Below, piece after piece: positions 1-6,987 of a DNA stretch of 16,233 bases; within the stretch, counting starts at the first letter, position 1, and every line of letters begins with the position of its first letter. The DNA comes from Hyphomicrobiales bacterium (GTDB lineage Bacteria > Pseudomonadota > Alphaproteobacteria > Rhizobiales > Aestuariivirgaceae): assembly GCA_025362535.1 (NCBI GenBank), contig JANYGE010000164.1, positions 1-16,233 of the forward strand, written 5' to 3'. A program made the position numbers and the translations under genes. Under the pieces are notes generated by a model. That model was not told where the DNA came from, ran no database searches, and was given only the letters and a program-made list of their open reading frames with translations.

Positions 1-619
1 CATTCATATTTCATCGTTAGCAGCACGCATGCCTGCGCTCTCACCCTATGCCGCGAGCAAGCGGGCAGGTGAGGAATTCTTGCAGGCTGTAAAGAGCACC
101 ATGTCGATCACCCTGTTGCGGCCATCGGCGATTTATGGACCCGGCGACAAAGCCACTTTGCCCTTGTTGGCGGCTTTACAAAGAACCATTGCCTTGATCC
201 CAGGCTCTGCAGCCGCTCGTTTTTCGCTGCTGCATGTGCGTGATTTTGCGGCGGTGATCGTTGCTGCTGTCACCCGTGATGCTGCGGGCCTTTATGAAAT
301 CGATGATATGTCTGGCGGTCATAATTGGGCTGAATTATCTGCGTTAAATGTGCAAAGTTCTGGCCTGCCCAAGCGGATTGTCTATTTGCCGCGCTGGCTC
401 TTATCAGCTGTTGCCATCTTGGTGGAAGCTGTGAGTTTTATAACGCAAAAGCCGGGTATGATTACCCGCGCCAAACTGCGTGAGCTCTATCATGAAGATT
501 GGGTGGTGCAGGGGCCTGAATGGCCGAGGCCTCACCCTATTGGCCTTGCCGAGGGCTTGGGTGAAACATTAGAATGGTATCGAAGCCATGGTTGGCTGCG
601 ACCACTCACAACGACATAG
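1..619 (+). CDS. cerR: CerR-like NAD-dependent epimerase/dehydratase (3-ketoceramide reductase), 5' end missing
   Basis: This is the C-terminal part of an extended short-chain dehydrogenase/epimerase. The reading frame is open from base 2 and reads Ile-Ser-Ser-Leu-Ala-Ala-Arg before the ATG at 29. That ATG is therefore internal and the real start lies outside the window. Visible catalytic elements are the Ser pair (11-16) and the YxxxK motif YAASK (Tyr 47-49, Lys 59-61), followed by the family's substrate-domain motif RPSAIYGPGD. The N-terminal NAD-binding glycine motif is cut off. In Caulobacter, a protein of this type next to acp and spt reduces 3-ketoceramide to ceramide (established for CerR). 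Assignment here rests on the fold plus the neighbours acp and spt, which follow after 11 bases. It could instead be a sugar-nucleotide epimerase if the context misleads. The protein ends in a short Thr-rich tail with a TAG stop. Confidence 0.8.
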   Translation, partial: IHISSLAARMPALSPYAASKRAGEEFLQAVKSTMSITLLRPSAIYGPGDKATLPLLAALQRTIALIPGSAAARFSLLHVRDFAAVIVAAVTRDAAGLYEIDDMSGGHNWAELSALNVQSSGLPKRIVYLPRWLLSAVAILVEAVSFITQKPGMITRAKLRELYHEDWVVQGPEWPRPHPIGLAEGLGETLEWYRSHGWLRPLTTT

Positions 620-630
620 GAAAAGCTTTG

Positions 631-876
631 ATGGAAAATTCTAAAACAGTTACTGAAATTTGCACTTTGCTTTTGCCCTTTAATGCAACTGGCAAAAAGC
701 TTAGCGCGCAAACGGATATTCCGGCTGAGCTCAATATCGATTCCGTTGGTATTCTTGATTTCATTATGGAAGTTGAAGATCATTTCGATGTGGAAATTCC
801 GATGAATGTGGTTTCAGATATTCGCACCATCGGTGAGTTGGCCACCTATGTGCAATCGCAATTGGAGAAAGTGTGA
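631..876 (+). CDS. Dedicated acyl carrier protein of the sphingolipid locus
   Basis: This 81-residue acidic protein has the acyl carrier fold signature. The phosphopantetheine attachment site is Ser38 in LNIDSVGILD, and the following helix (FIMEVEDHFDVEIP) is the usual ACP recognition helix with acidic residues. The ATG at 631 is preferred because AGGAAAAG lies just upstream (618-625), overlapping the stop of the epimerase gene. An in-frame ATG at 574 would lie deep inside the upstream gene. The stop overlaps the spt start by 4 bases, so the two are probably translationally coupled. Its sequence looks specialised rather than like the fatty-acid AcpP (Val rather than Leu after the active Ser). 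By analogy with the Caulobacter locus it should carry the long-chain acyl group that Spt condenses with serine. The role is inferred from context; the ACP identity is clear. Confidence 0.9.
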   Translation: MENSKTVTEICTLLLPFNATGKKLSAQTDIPAELNIDSVGILDFIMEVEDHFDVEIPMNVVSDIRTIGELATYVQSQLEKV

Positions 877-2063
877 GCGTGGTTGATCTACTTGATAAGC
901 ACCGTGGCATTGCCGAGCGTTTTGAGCGCATCGTGGCGCTGGGTGAAAATGCTTTGGGTGTTACCAATGAGCGGATGATTTCGCCAACGCGCGCCATTGT
1001 GGGAAATCGCGAAATTATTTTGGCGGGCACCAATAATTATATGGGCATTACGTTTGATCCGCGCTGCATTGCTGCCGGGCAAAAGGCTCTTGCTGAATTT
1101 GGTACTGGCACCACGGGCTCACGCATTGCCAACGGCACATTCGCGCTGCACACAGCGCTTGAAAATGAATTGGCCAAATTTCTCAAACTCAAACATTGCA
1201 TCGCCTTCACCACTGGCTATCAGGCCAATCTTGGGATGTTATCCGGTTTGGCTGGTCCGCAAGATACCATTTATCTCGATGCGGATTCGCATTCTTCAAT
1301 TTATGATGGCTGCACACTTTCGGGCGCTAAGCTTGTGCGGTTCCGCCATAATGATGCGAGTGATCTCGATAAGAGACTGGCGCGCTCTGAAGGCGAAACC
1401 GGCGGTCGATTGGTGGTGTTGGAAGGCATTTACTCGATGATCGGAGACAGAGCACCGCTTGCTGATTTTGTGGCGCTCAAGAAGAAACATAATTTTCAAT
1501 TGCTGGTGGATGATGCCCATTCATTTGGGGTGATCGGGCCTGATGGGCGCGGCCTCGGCAATGAGGCGGGGCTGGAAGATGAAGTTGATTTTGTGATCGG
1601 CACATTTTCCAAAAGTGTAGGCGCTATTGGTGGGTTTGGTGCCAGCAATCACCCGCTGTTTAATACGCTGCGCTATGCCATGCGGCCTTATATGTTTACG
1701 GCCTCGGCCTCACCAGCCTCGGTTGCCACTTCGCTTGAGGCTTTACGCATTTTGGCGGCGGAACCAGAGCGGCGGCAGCGTCTGATGGAAAATTCTGCAC
1801 GGCTGTTCCATGGGCTTCGCGCCTTGGGCTTAGAAACCGGAAGCGATGTGGTGAGCCCCGTGATAGCTGTTAAATGTGCCGATGAGCAAAGCACGATTGC
1901 CAAATGGAATGCGCTTTTTGCGGCTGGCGTTTATGTGAATATGGCCATTCCGCCAGGCACACCTAATCGCCTTTGCTTGCTGCGCTGCTCGGTTTCAGCA
2001 GCGCATAGTTTCGATGAGATTGATAAAATCATTGCTGTGTTTAAAGCGGTTGTGGTGGATTAA
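873..2063 (+). CDS. spt: Serine palmitoyltransferase (PLP-dependent alpha-oxoamine synthase)
   Basis: This 396-residue cytoplasmic enzyme condenses an acyl thioester with L-serine to give a 3-ketosphingoid base. Visible active-site elements are His140 in DADSHSSI (stacks on PLP), Asp213 and His216 in VDDAHSFGV, and the Schiff-base Lys247 in GTFSKSVGAIGGF. The late PPGTP loop (360-364) leads to the carboxylate-binding Arg371 region (LLRCSVSAAH). Spacing between these residues matches the Sphingomonas paucimobilis enzyme closely. The GTG start at 873 overlaps the ACP stop (GTGA) and has GGAGAAA just upstream. The close relatives BioF (8-amino-7-oxononanoate synthase) and 2-amino-3-ketobutyrate ligase are less likely, given the GTFSKS motif and the flanking acp, cerR-like and ceramide-synthase-like genes. 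One oddity: the Arg that precedes the PPATP loop in the Sphingomonas enzyme is Ile359 here. Confidence 0.88.
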   Translation: MSVVDLLDKHRGIAERFERIVALGENALGVTNERMISPTRAIVGNREIILAGTNNYMGITFDPRCIAAGQKALAEFGTGTTGSRIANGTFALHTALENELAKFLKLKHCIAFTTGYQANLGMLSGLAGPQDTIYLDADSHSSIYDGCTLSGAKLVRFRHNDASDLDKRLARSEGETGGRLVVLEGIYSMIGDRAPLADFVALKKKHNFQLLVDDAHSFGVIGPDGRGLGNEAGLEDEVDFVIGTFSKSVGAIGGFGASNHPLFNTLRYAMRPYMFTASASPASVATSLEALRILAAEPERRQRLMENSARLFHGLRALGLETGSDVVSPVIAVKCADEQSTIAKWNALFAAGVYVNMAIPPGTPNRLCLLRCSVSAAHSFDEIDKIIAVFKAVVVD

Positions 2064-3130
2064 GCCCGCTCAGTGCGGGCCACAAAACTCAATCCAATTG
2101 TTGTGAAAATTAAAATCGGAGCCCAAGCGGCAAGCCACGGGGCCACAATGCCCAGTTCGCCCATAGTGGTTGATATGCCGTCGGAAATGAAGAAGAGAAA
2201 TCCGAGTGCAACGCCCACCACGAACAAATAGCCAAGCCCGCCGCCGCGCCGGAAGCGCGCCGCCATGGGCACACATAGCATGATCATAAGCAGCGAAATC
2301 ACAAATGCGGTGAGGCGCTTATGCCAATTGGTTTGATAGACATAGACTGGACGCAGACCATAACCTTGGTTCACAATAAAACTATCGAGTTCTCCCAAGG
2401 TCATGTCTTCGGGATCGCTGGAGCGGTTAGCACCCGCAGCTTGCATTTTGCCATCATAGATCAAACTGTCGAGACGATTGGGAACCTGAGTCCCATTGTA
2501 ATAGACCACAACTTTTTGCAAACGCCAGCGTCCATCTTCCTGGGTGGCACTGTCGGCATAGATTTGTTCTTTCAAGCGGCCATCATCACTGCGCCTGAAG
2601 ATAATCACATCTTCAAGCTGCTTGCCGTCTTGGCTCACCTTCGACACGCGCATAATATCAGCACCAGACCTGATCCAGATCGGGTCTTTGCTATCGACGT
2701 TGACTTTGTTTTTGGCATAGTCGCCGATCCCCCAGATTTTTAATGTGGGGGTAACGGCGGGAATAAGTCGGTCCAGCAGAATGAAGTGAAATCCGCCAAC
2801 AAAAACAGCCAATGGCAGAAGCATGATGATGATGCGAAGTGGTGAAATGCCAGCGGCAAAAATCGCTGTCATCTCGTTGCGATAGGTAAGCTCGGTTATG
2901 GTCAGCAATAGCGCGAGCAACATGCTCATCGGCAAAAACACCGCGAGAACAGCAGGGCTTCTGAACAACGCATAGCGCAGCAGCGCTTGGACCGGGCTCG
3001 GATTGAGGGCCAGAATATCACCAATAAAAGCCACAGATTCAAGCGTGATCACAAAAATGCTAATGCTGACCAATATGGTCATGAAGCGGATAAAAATCAT
3101 GCTGGTGAGAAAGCGGGCTATTCTGCTCAT
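2060..3130 (-). CDS. LptF/LptG-family (YjgP/YjgQ) permease within the ceramide locus
   Basis: This 356-residue inner-membrane protein has the LptF/LptG layout. Three hydrophobic segments lie at the N terminus (about 15-37, 58-80, 98-118), then a periplasmic beta-jellyroll-like domain (about 125-260, including WIRSGADIM and GRWRLQKVVVY), then three C-terminal segments (about 273-293, 300-318, 328-350). The motif YQTNWHKRLTAFVISLLMIM at the start of the fourth segment is characteristic. Canonical LptF and LptG sit with LptB as the LPS-extracting ABC complex and are usually encoded as an adjacent pair. Here the gene stands alone, 27 bases after the metallophosphoesterase gene and convergent with spt. 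I infer either a paralogue devoted to (glyco)sphingolipid transport or the genome's LptG relocated here; the window cannot distinguish these. The stop overlaps the spt stop by 4 bases (TTAA). Confidence 0.85.
   Translation of the reverse strand: MSRIARFLTSMIFIRFMTILVSISIFVITLESVAFIGDILALNPSPVQALLRYALFRSPAVLAVFLPMSMLLALLLTITELTYRNEMTAIFAAGISPLRIIIMLLPLAVFVGGFHFILLDRLIPAVTPTLKIWGIGDYAKNKVNVDSKDPIWIRSGADIMRVSKVSQDGKQLEDVIIFRRSDDGRLKEQIYADSATQEDGRWRLQKVVVYYNGTQVPNRLDSLIYDGKMQAAGANRSSDPEDMTLGELDSFIVNQGYGLRPVYVYQTNWHKRLTAFVISLLMIMLCVPMAARFRRGGGLGYLFVVGVALGFLFFISDGISTTMGELGIVAPWLAAWAPILIFTTIGLSFVARTERA
2064..2080. terminator. Palindromic hairpin at the convergent spt / LptG-like stop codons
   Basis: GCCCGC (2064-2069) and GCGGGC (2075-2080) are perfect inverted repeats around a 5-base loop, starting directly after the spt stop codon and lying within the last codons of the opposing gene. 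A hairpin forms in either transcript. No real U tract follows on the + side (CACAAAAC), and only UUAAU follows on the - side. It is therefore at best a weak or bidirectional terminator, or simply codon constraint (Ala-Arg-Thr-Glu-Arg-Ala). Confidence 0.3.
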
Positions 3131-3157
3131 ATTACTTCGCCGATGAAACTGGTGGCA

Positions 3158-4060
3158 TTATGAGGCACCTTCCAAATTAAAGCTATCGCCATCACTGAAG
3201 CTGTTTGCCTCCGCGTTCCAATTTCGAATTTGCACGTGGGTTTTCCAGGTGCCTTTGTAGCGCTCAATATCATAGCGGTTCCATGCTGCAGGCGGGTGAT
3301 TGCTGCCTGCTGCCATTGAGGCAGAGGGTACGCCAAGCACCGGAATTCTTGTGGTGTCACTCACGATTTCATTGAAATTACGCTGGTGATTATGGCCATG
3401 AATCACCAGTTCAGCACCTTGCTTTTTAAGCACGGCTTCAAGCGCGCTGGCATCAGACAAAGATCGGATGTTGGAGGTCATGCCGGGGGCAGGCGGGTGG
3501 TGGATCATCACCAGTCGGTAAAATCCACGCTCCCGCAGGCTTTGCAAATTGGTGTCAAGTTTTTGCAATTGATCAGTGCCAACAGTTCCGCCCGCTCCCA
3601 ATAGAAGCTGCGGGCAGGCCGCATGTATTCCAATGAGTGCCACATTGCGGCGCAGCCTGATGAAGGGCAGGCTTTCATCCTTGGCAATTTCGTTGGTCAT
3701 GTAATTGGAAAATTTGCCGAGGCCTTTAGCCAAAGGCAATTTCACATAAGCATCGTGATTGCCCGGCGTGAAAGACACAAAATCGCTCGAGCCAAAACCA
3801 TTCAACCATTTTAACCCCTGATCAAATTCAGCGGCGGCGGAGATATTCACCAAATCTCCGGTGAAGGCTACATGATCAGGATTTGCTGCCAGAATATCAG
3901 CGCGCAGCGCATCGGCAATTTGCGGCAGGTGATGTTTCTTGCGGTTCATATGCCATGAGGCCGCACCAATTATTTTCTTGAAGGCAAAATCCTGCAGCAC
4001 CGCACCCTTGGGTAAGGGGCCAAGATGGGGATCCGAAAAATGGGCGAGAGAAAATGTCAC
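3158..4060 (-). CDS. Calcineurin-like metallophosphoesterase
   Basis: This 300-residue protein carries every metal-binding block of the calcineurin-like phosphoesterase superfamily, in order: Asp10-x-His12 (FSDPHLG), Gly68-Asp69 (FTGDLVN), Gly100-Asn-His-Asp103 (PGNHDAYV), His187-His188 (MIHHPPAP) and the C-terminal GHNH (222-225). No signal peptide is visible, so it should act in the cytoplasm on a phosphomono- or diester. The substrate cannot be read from the sequence. The start is GTG at 4060 (reading MTFSLAHFSD), 6 bases after the stop of the ceramide-synthase-like gene, and the LptG-like gene follows 27 bases later. This operon position suggests a role in lipid head-group or intermediate metabolism, for example hydrolysing a phospho-lipid or nucleotide-lipid intermediate. 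That is inference; CpdA-like cyclic nucleotide or LpxH-like nucleotide-sugar-lipid activities are alternatives. Confidence 0.85.
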   Translation of the reverse strand: MTFSLAHFSDPHLGPLPKGAVLQDFAFKKIIGAASWHMNRKKHHLPQIADALRADILAANPDHVAFTGDLVNISAAAEFDQGLKWLNGFGSSDFVSFTPGNHDAYVKLPLAKGLGKFSNYMTNEIAKDESLPFIRLRRNVALIGIHAACPQLLLGAGGTVGTDQLQKLDTNLQSLRERGFYRLVMIHHPPAPGMTSNIRSLSDASALEAVLKKQGAELVIHGHNHQRNFNEIVSDTTRIPVLGVPSASMAAGSNHPPAAWNRYDIERYKGTWKTHVQIRNWNAEANSFSDGDSFNLEGAS

Positions 4061-4066
4061 GAAGGC

Positions 4067-5203
4067 CTAGAGCTGCTTTTCGTAGATGCGGTAGGTTTTA
4101 TAGACTTTACCACCAATCGACTCGATGAGATTTTTGATGCGCTCATTGTCTTCCAATATCCATGAGAGCTCGATTTCCTTAACGCCACGGGGGCCATGGA
4201 ATTCATGAATTTTTTTGATGAGGCCATAAGATAAAGCAGCACCAATCGCACTGTCTTGAAACTCCTGTTTGATGCCCATCAAGGGAATGCGGAAGGAGCT
4301 CGCCTTCTTGGTGATGAGTTTGCCAATGAGGCGCGGCAGGCCGCGTGGCAAAAGCTTACCATTCAAGCCAGAAAACCATTCATTGAGATTGGGCATGGCC
4401 ACAATGAAGGCCGCACTCTGGCCTTTGTAATAAGCGATCTGCACTGAGTTCTTGTCCACCAGTAATTTCAGGTTGGTCGCAAGCATTTGCAATTCGGCCT
4501 CGGTGAAGGGCACATAATTCCAATTCTTGCTCCAGGCATCATTGAATATTTCCATGATGGTTTGGATTTCAGTTTTAATCTTTGACTTGTTGAGGGGGCG
4601 GAATTCAAGATCGCCGGATTTTGTCGCCCATTTATAGCGCCGCTCTAAATCGGCAGGCAGGGGATCATCAAATTTACGAATATAAGCAAGCAAGTCTTTG
4701 GCTTTGTGAAAGCCATTGGCTTTTACGTGGGTTTCATAAAACGGTCTGGCATGGCCCATCAACATGTTTGGTGGAGTATTGAAACCATCAACCAACAATC
4801 CGCTCTCGTCATTGATCGAAAAACTAAAGGGTCCATGAACCTGGGTCATGCCCTTTTGGCGCAACCAGTTTTCTGCTGCTTCAAACAGGCTCGCGAATAT
4901 TTCTGGATCATCCGGCGCGTCGAGAAACCCAAATTGCCCGCATTTATCTTTATAGCGTTCCAGATGGAGCTGATCGATTTGCGCCGAAATTCGGCCAACT
5001 GGCTTTCTATCTTTTTCAGCAATGAACAGCTGTGCTGTGGCATGCCTGAAATAGGGGTTCTTTTTTTCATCGAGATGTTCGAGCCGCTCAAAATAAAGCG
5101 GGGCGACCCAATTTTTGTCATCGGCAAAAATCGCAAATGGAACGCGCAAAAAATCGAGCTTGTCGGCCTTGGTGATAACTGGCCGGATGGTGATGGCACT
5201 CAT
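4067..5203 (-). CDS. bcerS: Bacterial ceramide synthase-type N-acyltransferase (GNAT superfamily)
   Basis: The 378-residue length and sequence layout resemble the GNAT-related family whose Caulobacter member acylates 3-ketosphinganine with a fatty acyl-CoA. There are two GNAT-like halves. The N-terminal half (about 1-175) includes HGPFSFSINDESG (123-135) and the block MGHARPFYETHVKANGFHK. The C-terminal half (about 198-375) contains QDSAIGAALSYGLIKKI, an acyl-CoA-binding-like helix region, and ends in the usual GNAT tail ELSWILEDNERIKNLIES. No membrane segment is obvious, so it is cytoplasmic or peripheral. The ATG start at 5203 overlaps the stop of the ABC exporter gene (ATGA), implying translational coupling. 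The acp, spt and cerR-like genes lie on the opposite strand about 2 kb away. Function is inferred from family resemblance and locus context. A generic uncharacterised N-acetyltransferase remains possible, but the context makes it unlikely. Confidence 0.78.
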   Translation of the reverse strand: MSAITIRPVITKADKLDFLRVPFAIFADDKNWVAPLYFERLEHLDEKKNPYFRHATAQLFIAEKDRKPVGRISAQIDQLHLERYKDKCGQFGFLDAPDDPEIFASLFEAAENWLRQKGMTQVHGPFSFSINDESGLLVDGFNTPPNMLMGHARPFYETHVKANGFHKAKDLLAYIRKFDDPLPADLERRYKWATKSGDLEFRPLNKSKIKTEIQTIMEIFNDAWSKNWNYVPFTEAELQMLATNLKLLVDKNSVQIAYYKGQSAAFIVAMPNLNEWFSGLNGKLLPRGLPRLIGKLITKKASSFRIPLMGIKQEFQDSAIGAALSYGLIKKIHEFHGPRGVKEIELSWILEDNERIKNLIESIGGKVYKTYRIYEKQL

Positions 5204-6909
5204 TTGGGTTTTGCCTTTGATTTTTTAAGTTCGGCGATCTTGCCTTTTTCGACCTTATAGAGTTTGTCGGCGATTGCTGTCCATGCCGGACGGTGGGTGA
5301 TTGCAATAATTGTGTAGCTGCTGCGCAGCTCAAGAATATTGCGCACAATCTCGGCTTCGGTTTCGGGGTCAAGCGCACTGGTCACCTCATCAAGAATGAT
5401 GAGTTTTGGGTTTTTAACCAAGGCGCGGGCCAATGAAATGCGTTGTTTCTGGCCGCCAGATAATTTGCCACCCATTTCTCCCACATCAGTGTTCAATCCT
5501 TCGGGAAGGGCTGCGATAAACTCTTTTGCGCCAGCCCGATCTAACGCTTTCTCCACATCAGCAGTTGAAACAGTGAGATCAGAGAGAGACACATTGGCCT
5601 CAATGCTATCGTGAAACAACACAAGTTCCTGTGGCACATAGCCAATGTTTTTGCGCCAGAGTGTGAGATCAATATCTTGCAGATCGTCATTGCCAATTTT
5701 AATCTGGCCTTTTTGCGGCTTATGAAAACCGATGAGAAGATCAATGATTGTGGTTTTGCCAGCCCCCGATGGCCCTTGCAAAACGGTGATCTGGTTTGCC
5801 GGAATCATAAAGGATAAATTGCTCACGGTTGGCTGCTTGCCATGGGCAAAGGATACGTTTTCGAAATTGCAGCCTTGCATGATATTTGGCGCTTTCGTGC
5901 CTTCGCTTTGTTCCTGTGCGGCTTCAGCTTTTTTAATGTCTTCAATCACGGCAAGATAAGAGCTTTCAAGCTGCACGGCAGATTGATACTGCTTTTGCAA
6001 ACGTGAAATGCTGAATATGACTTGATAGAAGAGCAAACCAAACACCATCAATTCGGGCAGGCTCAAATTGGCAAATCTATGTGCAAGATAAGCCGATGCG
6101 GCTATGGCCACGGATGTCATCGCATCGCTGCCATAGGTCAACCCGGCTTTTGCAACATTGCCTTGGAGCAAACTCCGCTTGATGTATTTGAGTTGTGATC
6201 CCAGCTTTTCAACCAAGGCATCATAGCGATGCATGGATTTCAAAGCTTTCATATTGTGCATGATGTCAATCATGTCAGAGGTGAAATTGGCCACGCGATT
6301 GGTAATTTTACTGCCACTCTTACGCGCCACATGAATGAGCCGTGAGGAGACAAGCGCAATCAGACCGCCTGCAATAAAGCCAGCCAAGGTGACACGCCAA
6401 TTGATGAAGAAGGCTGCGGCGGCATAGGCCATAATTTGCACCAGCATCGCCGTAACGGTGGCTGCAGTTGCATAGGCGCTGCCTGCATTGCCCGCATTGT
6501 TACTGATCGAATTGGCAATGTCGCCGCCGCTTTGATCGTTGTAAAAACTCCAACGCGCCCGAAAAATGGCGCGGATCATGCGTTGACGGAGATCAATGGT
6601 GACACGCGCTGCCGCAATGCCTGAATAGGTGTTGGCAAAAAACAGCAGGGCCGAACGCAGCAGCATGAATATCGTTAACAACAGTAAAAGCGATTCAAAG
6701 CTCGGCGTTAATCCGAATACGGATAATATGGATTTGAAGTACCCATCAAGCGGAGAGGTGGTGCTTTTATCACCGAGCATGGCACCGGCCAGAGGTAAAA
6801 TACTGCCAATGCCAACGGCTTCAGCAAGTCCGCCAGCCAAGAGACAAAACAACACCACCCACGGCTTGGTCTTTTCGGCGTTAAAGAAAATTTTCAGGAT
6901 TTGGATCAT
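5200..6909 (-). CDS. MsbA-type ABC exporter (fused TMD-NBD half transporter)
   Basis: This 569-residue half transporter should work as a homodimer in the inner membrane. The N-terminal ~320 residues carry the exporter transmembrane domain, with clear hydrophobic segments near 17-45, 72-92, 150-170, 172-190, 262-278 and 284-304. The nucleotide-binding domain follows: Walker A GPSGAGKTT (379-387), Q loop YVPQE (424-428), signature LSGGQ (483-487), Walker B LIILDE (503-508) and H-loop His539. All catalytic residues are intact. It ends in a Lys-rich tail. It is the first gene of the minus-strand operon and overlaps the ceramide-synthase-like gene by 4 bases. MsbA relatives flip lipid-linked substrates, so a ceramide or sphingolipid flippase is the natural hypothesis. 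General peptide or drug export cannot be excluded from sequence. A candidate promoter lies about 45-75 bases upstream. Confidence 0.9.
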   Translation of the reverse strand: MIQILKIFFNAEKTKPWVVLFCLLAGGLAEAVGIGSILPLAGAMLGDKSTTSPLDGYFKSILSVFGLTPSFESLLLLLTIFMLLRSALLFFANTYSGIAAARVTIDLRQRMIRAIFRARWSFYNDQSGGDIANSISNNAGNAGSAYATAATVTAMLVQIMAYAAAAFFINWRVTLAGFIAGGLIALVSSRLIHVARKSGSKITNRVANFTSDMIDIMHNMKALKSMHRYDALVEKLGSQLKYIKRSLLQGNVAKAGLTYGSDAMTSVAIAASAYLAHRFANLSLPELMVFGLLFYQVIFSISRLQKQYQSAVQLESSYLAVIEDIKKAEAAQEQSEGTKAPNIMQGCNFENVSFAHGKQPTVSNLSFMIPANQITVLQGPSGAGKTTIIDLLIGFHKPQKGQIKIGNDDLQDIDLTLWRKNIGYVPQELVLFHDSIEANVSLSDLTVSTADVEKALDRAGAKEFIAALPEGLNTDVGEMGGKLSGGQKQRISLARALVKNPKLIILDEVTSALDPETEAEIVRNILELRSSYTIIAITHRPAWTAIADKLYKVEKGKIAELKKSKAKPK

Positions 6910-6954
6910 ATTTTAAGAGTTACTCGATTTTGATTCAGCGCAGCGTTGAAATCA

Positions 6955-6982
6955 ATTATAGCGATTGCTGCAGCTGCACAAG
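6955..6982 (-). promoter_or_regulatory. Candidate promoter of the ABC exporter - ceramide synthase operon
   Basis: On the minus strand, a perfect TATAAT box lies at 6960-6955, with a weak -35-like CTTGTG at 6982-6977 (16-base spacer). The -35 keeps only the CTTG of the CTTGAC seen in many alphaproteobacterial promoters. Transcription would begin near 6948, giving a leader of about 40 bases to the ATG at 6909. It sits in the divergent gap between the exporter and NUDIX genes. Support is positional and by hexamer match only. Confidence 0.4.
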
Positions 6983-6983
6983 C

Positions 6984-6987
6984 GAGG
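6984..6987 (+). promoter_or_regulatory. Ribosome binding site that fixes the NUDIX start
   Basis: GAGG lies 5 bases before the ATG at 6993. The longer alternative, a TTG at 6930, has no such element and would add a Cys-rich, non-conserved N-terminal extension, so the ATG is preferred. Confidence 0.55.

Noticed and set aside
29..619. Taking the ATG at 29 as a true start of the epimerase gene
   Set aside because: The frame is open to the window edge and the preceding codons encode the conserved Ser-Ser-Leu-Ala-Ala-Arg block, so the gene starts upstream.
873..2063. Reading this gene as bioF (8-amino-7-oxononanoate synthase)
   Set aside because: Same fold family, but the GTFSKSVGAIGGF motif and the tight linkage to an ACP, a CerR-like reductase and a bCerS-like gene fit Spt; no other biotin gene is nearby.
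2321..2743. A 140-codon + strand open frame opposite the LptG-like gene
   Set aside because: It is the antisense shadow of the periplasmic domain of the permease; no motif supports it.
4706..5260. A 184-codon + strand open frame
   Set aside because: It lies antisense across the bCerS-like gene and the end of the exporter gene, with no family features or ribosome site.
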